From positions 104,337,139 through 104,401,138 of the forward strand of contig OV884011.1 in NCBI GenBank assembly GCA_930367205.1: 64,000 nt of DNA, in the 5' to 3' direction. This document shows positions 48,944-62,839 of this stretch, in pieces (within the stretch, counting starts at the first letter, position 1; each line of letters starts with the position of its first letter). The position numbers were made by a program, and so were the translations under genes. The stretch is from Acanthosoma haemorrhoidale. Its lineage: Eukaryota > Arthropoda > Insecta > Hemiptera > Acanthosomatidae. A model generated the notes under the pieces. The model had not been told where the DNA came from. It did not search any database and worked only from the letters and a program-made list of their open reading frames with translations.

Positions 48944-51900
48944 AGTTTAAAAATGTTAGACAATAATGATAATTATGTCCTCCATTAATTCAGACATATA
49001 TTTTTTTTTTTGGATTTAACTAGAAACTGGTATACTTTTGTTACTTGGATGAAGTAACCCTCGAACACAGGAAGAATCAGTTATGCTATCCTACCTAACA
49101 GCCTCACCTATTATTTTCATTGTACCAAACATTCCATATTTTCTTAAATATTTATTAAGTAATCATGAAAAAACTACCAGTCTTATAATAAAAAAACTTT
49201 GTTTTATCTGTTAAACCATACCATATAGGTTTTTGTTTTGCTTGATATCATTAAATATGAAATTTATAAATTCTCTCAAAAATTCAGTCTTTGGAATATT
49301 ATTAAATTTATTTTGCTTTAGCATTCATTTTGGTTTCAACAAAGAGAAGAAAAAAAAATTTAATAGTTTCTGCACTGTGACGAGTGGAGAACTAAAATGT
49401 TAATGAAACGGACTGACTTTTTTTACCTTTAATTTCATTTGATACTTGAGGCCTAATACCTAAATGCCCCATCGTATAGTTTCAGGGAAGCCTTATAACT
49501 CACATATTTCCTGCGGTATAGTTCACCATTTAAACATCTATTCACCTAGATGAGTGTGGCCTCCAACAGTGAACTAACAATAGTTAGTTTGATCAAAAGA
49601 CTACTAACGATAGCTTTAAGTAAACTTTTGATTGAAATTCTGTTGGATAGGTTTGTTGACATTGATAATTAACTATTTTATCTATATAACTATAAGTTTA
49701 TTTGTGAAAAAACAACCACAAAAGAACAAGATTTTGGTTGAATTAAGATAATTAAATTAGTTCTGAAAGATCATTTCATCAAACTGAGTTTACCTTTGTA
49801 GTTGTTCACATAACATTCCTAACCAAAAGAAGAATGGTATTGTTATAAATAACCATTTATATTTATTAATGTAATGAAGTACATTTCCTTATCAGTAATG
49901 ATCAATGTAAGGTAAAATAATATGCTTTGCTCTGTCCACTGCTTGTTCAATCAAGCTAATGAATAATTATCTTTTAGTGACCTGGCCCACATAGGTGGCT
50001 GGATCGTTAAATGATTGGTTAACTTTCAGCAACCCTGCAAATTTAGGTGGATAGATGGTTGTTGACTGGTGAACAATACAGTGGGGCATTGACGGAAGAT
50101 CGCCAAACCTATTTCAGCTTTGTGATCCATAATTTTATTTATTTGAGTATACCAGGTATACACACTGGTATTTCACTATGAGATTGTTAACTAAAAATTA
50201 CTATTACATTAAATTTTAAACTAAAAAAATTAATGCAAATTATGTTTAATGGTTCAGTTTATACTGACATATTATAATATTTTAAATGTAGCATTGAAAC
50301 AAATAATGTTAGCACATTATATCAATTGAGAATAAGTAGTAAGTGAGAATGATCTTTCATCGCTCGTTATTAATTATTTAAACATCTATCGCAACTATTC
50401 TGCTTGGAGATAGCTAGCTGATCTCCAAGTGATATCTATTTTTGTACGAATGTTTAATCTACTATCTCCAATGTGGCTTTTTATCTAAAGGAAATCCCTT
50501 GAGTATTTTAAATAAAAGTTGCTAAGTTTTAACCTATTGGTACTTAACAAAAATAGGCATTTAACAAAAATAACTTGATAATCTTTTATCTTACTCAATT
50601 GAGAAGTTGCTTTTTACAAAATTTCTATTAATTTTTATGTAAGTATTATGATCTCTATATGTTAGTAATGCTAAGTAATAATGATCTCCTTTCAATTTCA
50701 TAATTTCATTATACTTAACCATATTTATAATGTAAATATCAATTTCATTATTACTATACAATTACATTTCAGTTACTATTATCAGTTAAATAAAAATAAT
50801 ATTAAAAGGAAGTTATTTAATATGCTTGAGGACATTAACATTTTTATGTAATGCGAATTACATAATTCTCTATGCCTAAAATCTTCTTATTCTTAACTCA
50901 CTAATTCAGTTCAAACATTGAAATCCTGAACAATATATTATCTTTCTTCATTAAGGGAGACCTAATGATGTGAGAAAAACTAAAGATATTATGCATGAGA
51001 TATTTAAATGAAAGTATACTTGACAGTAAACAGATAAATAGAAAGCAATTATATTTTATAAAAGTGAGGACAAAATTGTTATTATTAGAACAACGAAGTA
51101 TTTTGCAAAATGGTTTCATAAACCATTGTGTAAAAACACGTACTTCTCAAACGAGAAAGAAAAGTTGTCAATATTTGAGAGCAATAAGGTTAATAATAAA
51201 TGGTGAAATGTTGTATGTGTGTTTTAGTAGAAAAAGAAATAAAAAGAAATTATATATAAATATATAATATATAAAAGAAATTTATATAATGAAAGATTTA
51301 TTTATATATGTGGGAGCAATATGCTCATCTAGGGCGCCATATTCCTCATAACACTGCCATATTATTTTATATATATACATAATTATATTGACCTTCAGAG
51401 TCAAACATTTTTTGTATTTATATGATTTTCTGTTATTTAAAATTAAAAAAAAAATACCAAAAAAATAAATATAGTTTCGAGTGAGAGAGCACAACATCTC
51501 GTATCTTAACAGTATTAAAACAGATTATTTAGAGGAAAAGAAAACAATATTAAACATATTGCCAATAAAATTTAAGAGAATTATAAGGTACAACAGAAAA
51601 CATAAGCAGTATTTTCATAATGTTCCTATGGTAAGAGTTTTCACGAGACATGTATTGTTAATCATTCATTTCTTTTTTTAATTACAACTATTAAATTCAT
51701 TGTTTGGGGTTCCCTTCAATTTATCACATAAAAGGAATCCTGGGTTTCATCAAATTTAATTTTTATTAAAAAAAAACAACCACAAAACACTTTTTAAAAA
51801 ATACTTATTTGTATATATATATATATATGACTATAACGTGCTCTGTTTGCTTTGATTATATAGTTATAGGTAAGTGATTAATAATTAAGCTTTTTTTATC

Positions 51901-53080
51901 AGTGCATTTAGGTTTGGAGGTTATGCAGGTACATTGTTACTTTTGAGGAGCGATTTAGGTCATTTCAATGCATGTTTTTGCTCATTGTATTATTGCTATT
52001 TTCAGTGATAATATTTCTGGGAATGGTTAGATTAAAGTTGCAGGGAAACTTAAACAAAAGAAAGAAACAATATTTTTTTCTTAATTTTAATGCATAGTGG
52101 ACTTTTTATCCAATAAAAATATTTTTGTTTTCATGTCTTCTTTATAAATTCATAATTAATTGCTTTTGGATGGCAGTTAATATTTAACAGATTCAAAATT
52201 CTTGATTACGGTGTGTATCTTTCTCTTAATAGCTTTTTTTAAGTGGTCTTGTAGTTGAAACATTTTGCTCCTATTTAATATTTTCTGAGCTTCCATTTTT
52301 TGTTTTTTTTATTGTAGTATTGGTATTAATAAACAGTATAGCAACACAAGTATGGAACAATACATAATTTTTATGCTTTGTATAATCTATGCCAAAATAT
52401 CAAACATAATGTGGTTAAAGAAACACAAAAAGAAAGAGTTTTCATATTTATTGTGAGTATTGGGGATTTATTATAAACTGTTATGACATACATAGAAAAA
52501 TAGTCTTCCTTTTAATAGTTTATGTGTTATCTAGGTGCTTGTATGTTTATGTAAATAAACTATTTCCATTAGTTAGTTTTTTTTAATTGTATATGTTAAG
52601 ACTGCATTGCAATGATAGGGAGGACAAGAATTCAAATAAATGGAGGAATCTAGTAACCAACTTTGGATGCGAGAGGGCTTGTTCTTTGTGTGTTTAGGGT
52701 AAAAAATTCACAAACTGGAAAATTCTTTGATTCTTGAATTGTTTTTGCGGATATAATTCAAATTTGTATTTCAAGAATTTTCTTCCATTTTGACACTACG
52801 TCAGTGAAATTTTTCATATAAGTCATTTTTTCAATAAATCACAAATATTTGTGGAACTTTTTTTTTTTTCAAAAACAGTTAACATGATAGGTTTTACATT
52901 CAATTTTGAAACTCTCTCATCCATGAAACTACACATTCATGGGATCTACCTGTAACCCACCTTGTGCGAAGCCAATTTTTTTTACAAAAATTATAATTAG
53001 GAAGGAATTTGTCTCCTGATTAAATAGTTATAATTTTTAGGTCTTAATTAGTTGAATATTATGTTTAAAACATTTACATG
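48944..53080 (+). other. syd-1 3' UTR and flank, AT-rich
   Basis: Follows the TAA stop. AATAAA hexamers occur at 49187-49192 and 50511-50516, among others, so the poly(A) site cannot be fixed. Short open readings of 60-90 codons at 50900-51680 look spurious. Confidence 0.5.
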
Positions 53081-53084
53081 CTGT

Positions 53085-53385
53085 CCTTCTTAAACTTTAT
53101 TTACCAATTGTTTGTTGCTATGTTTCAGGCTGACATCACTTCTTCCTCAAGTAACAAAATTATTTTAATCAACATGACGATTTCCTGCCAGGAAATATTT
53201 TGATCACTAAAACTATATAGATAACATGAAACTATATAGATAAAAATATAGAGAATAAGTAAATAAATAATTAAAAAAACTGTGTTACTTTATTTCTGTT
53301 TTTTAAAAATATTTGTTACCTGAGGATGGTTTGATGTCAATCTGAAACTTAGCAACAAACGATTGATAAGAAAAGTTTAAGAAGG
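53085..53385. mobile_element. foldback / MITE-like inverted repeat, arms about 80 bp
   Basis: The left arm (53085-53167) and the reverse complement of the right arm (53306-53385) share in order ccttcttaaact, tt(a)t(c/t)aat(t/c)gtttgttgct, gtttcag, ttgacatca and cctca(a/g)gtaacaaa. The loop contains an 8-bp-arm palindrome (atttcctgccaggaaat) and a duplicated aaactatatagataa. If transcribed, the arms would form a long imperfect hairpin. Confidence 0.75.
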
Positions 53386-56300
53386 ATATCATCCTCAGTT
53401 TTTAAATGTAATCAAGCTTGGTATCCTTAAAAATAGCATGTGTAAATTGAATATAAGCTACATATTTGATTTATAGCTATTTAAAGGTTTCTTTTGTTTT
53501 GTATATTTCATCTCTTGAGTTATATTTTTTTTCACCTGTCTCAAAGTTGATTTTAAAAATTAAGTTAGAATGAGATCATTTTTTAATGGCTGCCTCCTCT
53601 CCTCCCTGTTCTTTACCCAAACTAGCCATTTGATGTTTTTGATTCCATAGCATTTTTCTTACTCCCAGTCTTTATTTAGTCTTTGCAAAATATATAGTTA
53701 CAAGTGATAATGCTCTTCCACAGTTATAAACGCACTGGCACAGAAACCTGTATAGCCTCCTGTGACTGTTAATAATATTTTTCACCAGAATGAGGCATGC
53801 TAAGTTTGCCTCTGACTGGTGTAAACTTAATGCGCTTGTTGCCTACATTAAGGCCTCTCCTATACATATCTTTATTAAGATATTTAAAATAGTTACGGGG
53901 TTTGGGTTGTTACTAACTAAGTTATAATTTTTATATAAAATGATAGCGCAGAGCAGGGAGAACTTTTCATATTTCTATGGCTATATGCTGATAAAAAAAT
54001 GTATAAGTAAAGTTTCTTTAGTTTTTAGAAATACTAGTAAGATTTTAGCATAGTTTTTATTTAATACATTGGACAATTTTTTTATTTATATTCTTGGATT
54101 TATTACTTTATACTGTTGAACTTTTGTTAAAATTAGTGGACTCTGATATATTTGGTTGTGTGACTTGATTGTGTATAAATAACATCTGACTGAAATATAA
54201 TCAAAATGTTTGTAAAAAAATGAAAATTTGATATTGGTTAAATGCAATCATTGAAAATTTTGGGTGTTATTCTTAAATATTTACCAATTTGCACCGTAAT
54301 ACAAATGTCTGTGTATTTTTAATAGTTTAATTATGAACAAGCACTGAATTAGAAAATGGATTTAAATCCATATAATAGAAGTACAATTTAGATTCTAATT
54401 GAAGAAGAATAAAAGAGAAAATCCAGTTATTTTTGTTGTTTGGTTTTCAAAAAAGGAGTTAACTACCATTTGATCCTTTTTTTATGATTAAATTTTTTGA
54501 GGTTCACCGGTTGAAAATATGGTGCATTATGTATCAAAATTGCTTTCCATAATGATTGTTTATCAAATTTAATTTGATCTGATTATTGTTGACAGCTAAA
54601 ATTTTTACATTTCAAAAGACGTTTGTATAATAGTTAAAGATTGGGGTACAAGCATTATACAACTTTTTCCTTAGTTTTAAAAGTCTCTTTTGTACAATGG
54701 CCTAAATTAAAGTATTTAAACAGAAAAACAGACTTCTAGCTTGTGCTTGTATCAAGTATATGTTTAAAAACAATTTACCGTTCACAGTGTCATAATATGA
54801 AGACTATAACTAAATTTTAATTATTTCCATTTATCCATGTTTTATTATATTTACCATTTAAGTTATTATCAGCATAAAATATTTCTATTAATTTTTTTGT
54901 AAATAGCAATTAAATAGAGTTCTGTATAATATGTATTATTTAGTTATTAAATTAGGTATTGTTATGCACTTTTGATGATTTTTTGTTCAACTTTAGAATA
55001 TATATATATAAATCTAAAAATGGATGCAGATGTTATATTGTTATTGTTTGCTGCAAACATTTTCATTTTTACTATATGCTTTCATTTAAATCTAGAGTTA
55101 TCTACTAATTAAAAAATTGACGAAATAGTTCCGTACACTGTTGTATAGGTTTAATAAGAGGAAGTATTGTGCCTTTCATATCATTTTTTCTTTTATTTTA
55201 AGTTATAAACCTATTAATTTTGCTAATTATTGCATGTCAAATAATTTTCCATTTTATTTTATATTTCTAATTTGAAATTAAATGTTGCTCAAGCAGTTAA
55301 TTACAGATGATCAAATGCCCAATTAAAAATTAGCTAACTATATCAATCCTTTATTTATATTGTGCAAAGTAGGTAATAAAGTGTATTATTTAGTTACTAA
55401 TGTAAATAACTAACCAGTACAGTTATTGAAAATGATTTAATTTTGTTCATAGATGTGCACTGATGTATTTTTGTGATAATTATGTGCAGAGACTTGTAAT
55501 TTAATTGAAATAGTAACAACTTGGTTAATATCGTTTGTAAATGTTTCATGTATCTTCCAGTTCTGCGCTTTTCTCAATAATTAGAAAAATACGAAATTTA
55601 TACCTTATAAAAAAACAAAATAAAGCATGTTTAATTATAACATTAAAAATTGCACATTGTTTTCAAATATGTGTGTGTTTGTTTAGGGATAATCCGTTTT
55701 AGACCCTTAGTATCAGCTGTGTACAGATGTGTATATAATGTCTAAAATAAAAATAAAGGCTGTTCTGGGTCTTTGCGGTTAACATAGAATTTAGATTTGC
55801 TTAAAGAGAGTATATAAATATGTACTTATATAAATAAAATAAATAATTATTATAAGTTGCTTGGACAAAAAATACTTCTATTAAAAAAGCAAAAGAACAA
55901 TTGATATTTTTTGGCCGAGCACGTATGTTTTGTTTCCTCCAAACATAATTAAGGACGGAAACATTGGTAATATAAATTTATATATGTATGAAAAGCCTAT
56001 GTTATATGTTGCACAAAGTATATACGAAATTATATATATTATATATACATACTGGAGGAGTAAGCGTTTTATTGTTTTGTGTAAATAATTTGTTTTTTAT
56101 TTTTATGTTAACATATTAATACATTGGGTTGGTACTAAATTCTAGTTGCACGTTTTCTGTGAAGGGGGGGTTTGAAACAAATTATATTAGATAAGTCAAG
56201 AAGTCAATGTCTGTTGAAATAGGTTTGATATATAAATAAAACATAAAGATAAATTTGTTTTTCATTCTGTGATTTTTCCTTTCAAATTTAGCTATTTTGA

Positions 56301-57940
56301 TAATAATTAAAATGGTTAGTCAATTTTGAACAACAGGTGTTGTAAGGCTGACCTTTGAAAATATTAATTGCATCATCTAAATGGCTAATTTACCCTGAGC
56401 ATCAGTATATCCTACTAGACTTAAGTCGGAATCTTCTCTCTATTACATCTTCTTATCCTTCTGAATTGGAAAATATAACTCATGAACAAATAAAGAAGCA
56501 GTTCATCTATTGTTAGCTGACTATGCATGGTTATAAATAAAATCTCCAGCCTGCATTCTTTAGTCAAAGCAGGAAAATTGAATTAAAAGCCACATTTTAA
56601 GCAGGAGGTGGTAGTTTATCCAACTATCAGTTGCCTCTCAATATTTTTTTTGTATTCAAAAGAGTTTTCTTTAGGTTTTACTAACTAATTTTTTTATATC
56701 AATGTTGAACTAAATTCATTTACATATTGTAATATTATTTTTAAGATCGAAATATAATATATTAATTTAGTTCTTTAAAGTAAAATTATGATTTTTCAAA
56801 CTTAAAACTTAGATCAAGAAAACTTACACAGGTAGGAATGGTTGATAGTTATGACAGAATTATTGTGAGAAGCCATCAAAATTCACGCTTGAAGTATGTC
56901 TGGCATGTGTATGGATAAAGAGCAAAGAACAGGACCACTTCGCGGATGAAAGACTTCTATTGACGAGTTAATCTAGGCACTTTTACATAATTAAAGAAGT
57001 CTGTGTGTCTTTTATAGGATAATATCCTTTATATCTTTATATATATTTCCTCAGGGATATAAGATTTATATATATTGTTGTGATATTTGATGTCAAATTA
57101 ATTTATGAAGACATTTGAATTTAAAAAAGAGCGGCAAATGGCCATTGGAAAGAGCGGGGAATATGAAAATTGGAGGGAAAGTGATGGATCAGCTAGGAAG
57201 AGAGAAGGCAGTTGTGGTCATCCTGTGCTAGAGGAAGAATGTTGAGCGTTTTTAGTTAAATTGGCTGAAAGCATGGCAAACCAAGTTGCACAGTAGAAGC
57301 AAGAATGATGATGTATAAGAGATAGTGGATCTGACCATTGTGGAGTTGAATATAAAGGTGAATAATAAAATTATTGGAATATTGAAATTGTTGTGGGTAT
57401 TCGATTAAAATTAGTGTAAATTTTGTAAAATCTTGTATTTTTTCTTTAACCAGAGTTTTCCTATATAATTAACAAGAACCATTGAAATCTCAGATAAATA
57501 TTTAATCAGATAGAAATTTAAAATTAATAAAATAAAAAGAAATCATAATAATATATATATTTCTCGACATAATGCTTTTCCTCCAAGCTTGAAAGTTTCT
57601 GTTGATATTCCCCTAACTACAAGGTTTATCAAATCAAGTTCACTCAAAGGCTATTTAAGATTGAAAGTTCTTAGTAGGAGTTAATGTTTTTACCAGTTTA
57701 ATATTTTTGGGTTTATTTGGAATACTAAACTGACAAAAGTCCAAAAATTTAACTGTTTTTGTTAGAGCTGCAAATTTAACAGGGTTTGAAAATTTGGGCA
57801 AAACATATTTTCCCCATTTTCATATTTATACAATTTTTTACTATTTTTAGTAAATAAAAGGGATAGAAATGATAGATGATGATGAAGTGATAGAATAAAA
57901 TAGAAATTTCCAGCTTTGCTGGATTTTTTTGCAGCCATTC
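53386..57940. other. AT-rich 3' flank, no gene recognised
   Basis: Mostly AT-rich with frequent AATAAA and TATA runs. A somewhat GC-richer patch at 57120-57360 has no recognised frame and may be an old repeat. Confidence 0.5.
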
Positions 57941-58069
57941 CATGTTTGTCTAATTTGACAGGGCTAAGAGAAGTTAAACGAATTTTAGGACATAAATCTG
58001 CAGTTGCACCTCTGACACATAGAAGATATTTTGAGAAGTATTGTCTTTTGGGGGAAACTCAATGACAAT

Positions 58070-58420
58070 TTTTCAACCTAGCATCTGATCAGCCTGCTTA
58101 ACACAGCCTCAAGATTGTTAGAAAAATCTATCAAAACTCACTTGGAGAGTTCCTCCATAGTAATAATATCATTAAAACCGACCAGTTTGGCTTAAAATTT
58201 GTTACCACCTACTTGATAACTGAGTGAGTGAATCTATTTACAAGGGATTCAAAAACAGACTGTACATTACTGGATCCTTCCTTGAGGTAGCATCCTCTAG
58301 TATGATGACTTACTATAAAAGTTGTCGTAACCAAACCTCCAAATCATCTTACTTAATAATTTTTGTTATTATATCTTGCCCTTGTAAATACAACGTGGAA
58401 AACATCAAGAAGAATTAACG
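58070..58420 (+). mobile_element. decayed Jockey-like LINE reverse-transcriptase fragment
   Basis: Broken + strand frames give SLGEFLHSNNIIKTDQFGLK and IYKGFKNRLYITGSFLEVAS. These match the Jockey-type reverse transcriptase segment L-H-S-x-x-I-I-x-x-x-Q-F-G-F followed by [EY]-x-x-x-G-F-x-x-x-x-x-T-x-x-x-F-L-D-x-A-x-A-F. The catalytic region is frameshifted and D is replaced by E before VAS. Non-functional. Confidence 0.5.
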
Positions 58421-61400
58421 TGTGCATTTCTTATATATTTGAGAAGCACAAAACATTAGTTGACAATAAGACAGAGATTTTTATCCTTTATAATATACAT
58501 TTATTTTAGTCCTAGTTGGAAGGTGAAAGAAATACAGGGGATGGAGAAACAGTAAGAGTGGAGAAAACTCTTTCTGGAAATCATCAACCATTAGCTGAAC
58601 AATAGGGTAAACCCTTGCTACGTTCTGTCGCGGGCAAATATAATTTAAATATGTACATATAAAAATGAAAATAAATATCATCTATCGATACACATATATT
58701 TTCACCTACCTTATCTGGTGAACAATCCTCTTACGTTATATTCAAACCGACAAAATAATCTATTTAATGAATGATTTCTAGGTGGTACTTATTTGTTGAA
58801 TCTAGCCGGTTTGATTTATTTATCAAACTCTAAGCTTCATTGGGGTAAAATTATAATAAAAAAAAAGAAAAGATAATTATTGGTTTAATTTGATTTTTGT
58901 CCCAATTAATTCTTTTCCAAAAAAAAAAAACAACTTGTGTTGATCAATGGAAGGAAATTAAACATTGACATTGTAAAAGTAAGCCATAATTGATTTTACG
59001 ATAAGATAAGTGATGTATTTACATAAATGAAAGCTAAATGAAATATAAGTTGTCTCTTACTTAATTCTAACATAGTTGGTGTCTTGAAGACAATCTGTAG
59101 GGATCACTATGGGCTTCCGCCTCTGTCAGCCTAGTTCCGTACCTGATCAGTTTCCCTTAACCCTCTCTTCTCAACCCTGCGTCCTGGGTGCATCTACCCC
59201 TACCCCTTCTCTCCAAGCACCCCTAGAACTCACCTATGTTCCGACCCGGTATAAATAAGCGTGTTTTATTGTTACATTGTGTGTGCACTCTAAACTGCTT
59301 CATTTTATACACTGCATAAGTTTTAGTAAGCAAAAGTGGATTCAATTACATACATTTCTGGCAATACACAACAGAGGTTACGTTTGCTAAGTTTTCAAGT
59401 GTCCCAATAGTTTTGACACTGACTGGTTGTACTTATGCAATTTATAGCTATTATACACAACAATATTTGTACATGAATGGTATATTGTGAGCTCGTACTT
59501 TCATCGAATCCTTGTCCCCTCACCTTTATGGCTTCTCTATCGATGGAATATGTGAGAAATTTTTTTATGAATAAAGTTATGTTTAGTAGAGTAATTGTTA
59601 GCAAAATAAAATTACACCATTATAAAGATTTGAGAAAAAAACAATTTTAAAACATCAAATTCTAAATTCCCTCACTCTGTCCTAACCCATGTTTTGAAAA
59701 TTAAATAAATTACTGAGGCTCAATGGATAATTTTTTGGTTTGAGCATTTTAAGGATTGATAAGGTAGGTTAGAAGATACCAAAATTCTTTAATATAGAAT
59801 TTTAAAGATATTGTAAAATGCCAGACAGCCTATTAAAAGTGTGCCCCAGAGTTTTGTTTCATTCTCTCACCAGGTAGTAATTTGAGCTGTATCGGGGCTT
59901 ATAATGTTAAATAAAGGCTATAGGTATCATTTCTTCCAAAGTTGTTTACAAGGTCAGTATTTTCATTCCCCCACCTCTCTTTCCCCATGAATCTCTTCTC
60001 TTGCACATGAAGCCAACATACTTCACCAACATGCGCCCATTAAATCTTTAAAAATTTATTTGCTGCCTGACAAAGTTTTAATCCACTATGATTTTCCCAA
60101 AAAATATGCTACAAATTACTGTACTAAGACAATTATTTTTCACATTAGTTTTAATTTTTTCATTTATTGTTTTGGGTTTATCAAAAAAATAACAATGTTT
60201 GATAACTTAATAATCTATGTGTTAGTTCGACACAATTATCATTCCCTCATCTTTTTCCATTCCGCCTGTTCAATGTGTTCATCCCCTCGCGGAAGACATT
60301 TGTTTTACAATTTACCATATAAGAAATAAGCCTGCAGCCGAACTGCGGGTGTAATATATTTATTGATTGCTACGCAAAGGAATGCTCTATGGAAGAACAA
60401 TTGTAAGGTAATGCATGCAAAATTGCAGAACTGCGATTGGCCCTTTCCAGGAGAATGACTCAAATACTAACAGCAGAAAGGAGGTAAAATATTTATTTTT
60501 TGCTGTAGCATCTACCATTCTTACTACGTTGCACATTAGTATCCTAAAGGCAATGAGAGATTGGATTGGCGGCCAAGGGTCCTCCTGCTAATAGAGTTCT
60601 ACTGTATTACGAATAAAATAACGTAACACATTATTATGTATTATATGTTACAGGATATATTATAATATAGGCAGAAAATAACGTTCAGCAATTTAAATAT
60701 GATGAATAAGGAAGTTGTAATTTTATAAATAAAGAAATTTAAAAAAAAAAGTAAACTGTATAAGAAAATTCCAAGTGAGTTGATAATTGGCGTTTAACTT
60801 TTTTAACTTTAAACGTTTAATTTCACTGGAATGTGATACGAGTCTACAAAATTTTTTAGTAGCGTGTGAAGGTCTTATTTACACTACTAAATAATGAAGT
60901 CACCTCGCCATTACTTTGACGGGTTGATTTGTTATGATGAGGTTATATTCAAATTCGTAAGTGTAGAGTTAGCTTTTCATACTAAGGAGGAACTTGCTCT
61001 AGTCATATAAACTTGCTTTTGGATAAGATAATTTTTTGTTTGTTTCATATCACTTTTATTAAGTTAACATACATTTTAACAAGATACAAATTTTACATTG
61101 AATCTATTTACAAAATTGCCTTTTGTGTGTATATATAATATTTTTTGGTCACAATCTGATGTACATAGTAGGATACATTTAAAATAATGTCTGCTTAAAA
61201 AAAGATTGGATTTATACAAGGTCGTCAAGTATCAACAAACAATACCGTTCGAGAAGAAATCATTTAGGAAGTTATCAAGGATACCTGGTGTGGGGCGACC
61301 AGTTGAGTGCATAGTGCAGATGATATGTTTTGTTAATGTGACGTTGAGGAGGAGAGTTTTGTGAAAATAACCACCATCGGAAATATGACAAAATCCGTTA

Positions 61401-62150
61401 ATGGTCGAGACAAACCAAAAAATCTGTAAGAACCTTATTAAAGAAATGAATGCCAAGGATGGGAAAAAGTCCACGGTTTTCTGAAAAAAGAATTCAACAC
61501 AAAATAGAAAGAAAAGAAAATTGTAAATAAATAAACAACAATTTAAGGCAAAATTTAAATTATATTATATAACAATGTAATTTATACTGGCCCTTAGAAT
61601 GATTTGTTGGGCTTGCTAAGAATATTTTAAGGTTTTTTATTTCACCGTTCAGCATCAGTTAAGATTTATGATTCTATCTATTCATCTGAATATATATCCC
61701 ATCTAATTCCTGTAAATTTCTTTTTTGACCCGGATGGTTTAATAAATAGAAATATTTTATTTCCAAACTTCTTGCCTAGGTTATCGTAATTTTCAAAATT
61801 ATAACGAATGAATATGTAGTGAAAAATGAACACTTCTGAGGAAGCAGTAGAAGTACTTAATAAAAAAAAAAAAAGTATGTGTATGTGATGAAAAATCCCA
61901 GGTAGTTTTATCATAAACATTTAATAAGTACTTAAAGAACAAACATGGATTACCCTATCCCTGGTTGTTTCTTCACTTTATATGTCCATTTTTTGTTGTG
62001 TCGTTGAAAATGTATTTTCATATACATTCGATCCTTTTTGTTATCGTTAAACAGACAGACATACTTTAGACGATTCCCCTGTTCCTTTTTGAAAATGATG
62101 TTATGGGCTTTAAGTTTCCCTAGGTCCTTTTGGTTGGGAGTTTATGCCAT
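58421..62150. other. AT-rich intergenic sequence with small GC-richer patches
   Basis: Patches at 59090-59260 and 60240-60340 are more complex. The first ends in gacccggtataaataagcg, a TATA-box-like sequence (about 59246). Around 60545-60612, on the minus strand, tacagtagaactctattagc resembles a pogo/Tigger-type end. No coding exon recognised. Confidence 0.4.
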
Positions 62151-62159
62151 GAGATTGAC

Positions 62160-62474
62160 TTCTACAGCTCTAGTAAACGTGCTCCTTTGAGCGGCCGATG
62201 CCACCCGGAACACCGCCCATTGCCAAATTCGCCCCAAAATCCAGATATCGACGATAGGTCGCCAAGATCCCATCATACGGAGGTGTTACCTCAACAGAGT
62301 CACTAGGTCAGCGGTGGCAGTTACGTTCTGTAAACAGAGCCGATCCTTTCCGATCTCAGCCGAGGGTCGCCGATCTGTTGGGGGATACCATAGCTATCTG
62401 TCAGATCTTGGCCTCTGTCTCAGGTGTAGTGTTCTCGTCTACTCGACCGGGTGTCAACTCGTTTTTCTTGTCTG
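62160..62474 (+). promoter_or_regulatory. CpG-rich patch ending in a splice donor: candidate 5' exon of a downstream gene
   Basis: About 315 bases of high GC and CpG (for example ttgagcggccgatgccaccc, cagccgagggtcgccgatct) in AT-rich surroundings, ending tcttgtctg|gtgagtacg, a good donor after 62474. A short upstream-type reading frame starts at ATG 62198 (MPPGTPPIAKFAPKSRYRR, stop 62255-62257). The pattern fits a promoter plus noncoding first exon on the + strand; the gene body would lie beyond the window. Confidence 0.4.
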
Positions 62475-62791
62475 GTGAGTACGTCTTCTGTTAAATATAA
62501 CGTCGTATGTTGCACATATGCGCTTTATGGAGTATTTATTCAGGGGATGTTAAGTATTACTACATTTAAGTAAACATAATGTTACAAGAGGTATCTCCGT
62601 ATGAACTAATAAACAAATATCTATCGATTGTGTTGAGATGGTTGAACATGCCGTTCGTTGATATTGTTCGCAGTTAAAAATTAGTCCTGGCATGGCTCTG
62701 CTTTCCTATTTGTACGGGGCAATACTTTTCCTTTTGTCCGTTTGTTCTCTGTTTTCCACGGCAGCTTATGTAAAAACTATCTTATTTTACC

Positions 62792-62797
<6 letters not shown>

Positions 62798-62838
<41 letters not shown>
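62798..62838. repeat. (TA)n microsatellite
   Basis: About 20 uninterrupted TA units. Confidence 0.95.
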
Positions 62839-62839
<1 letters not shown>

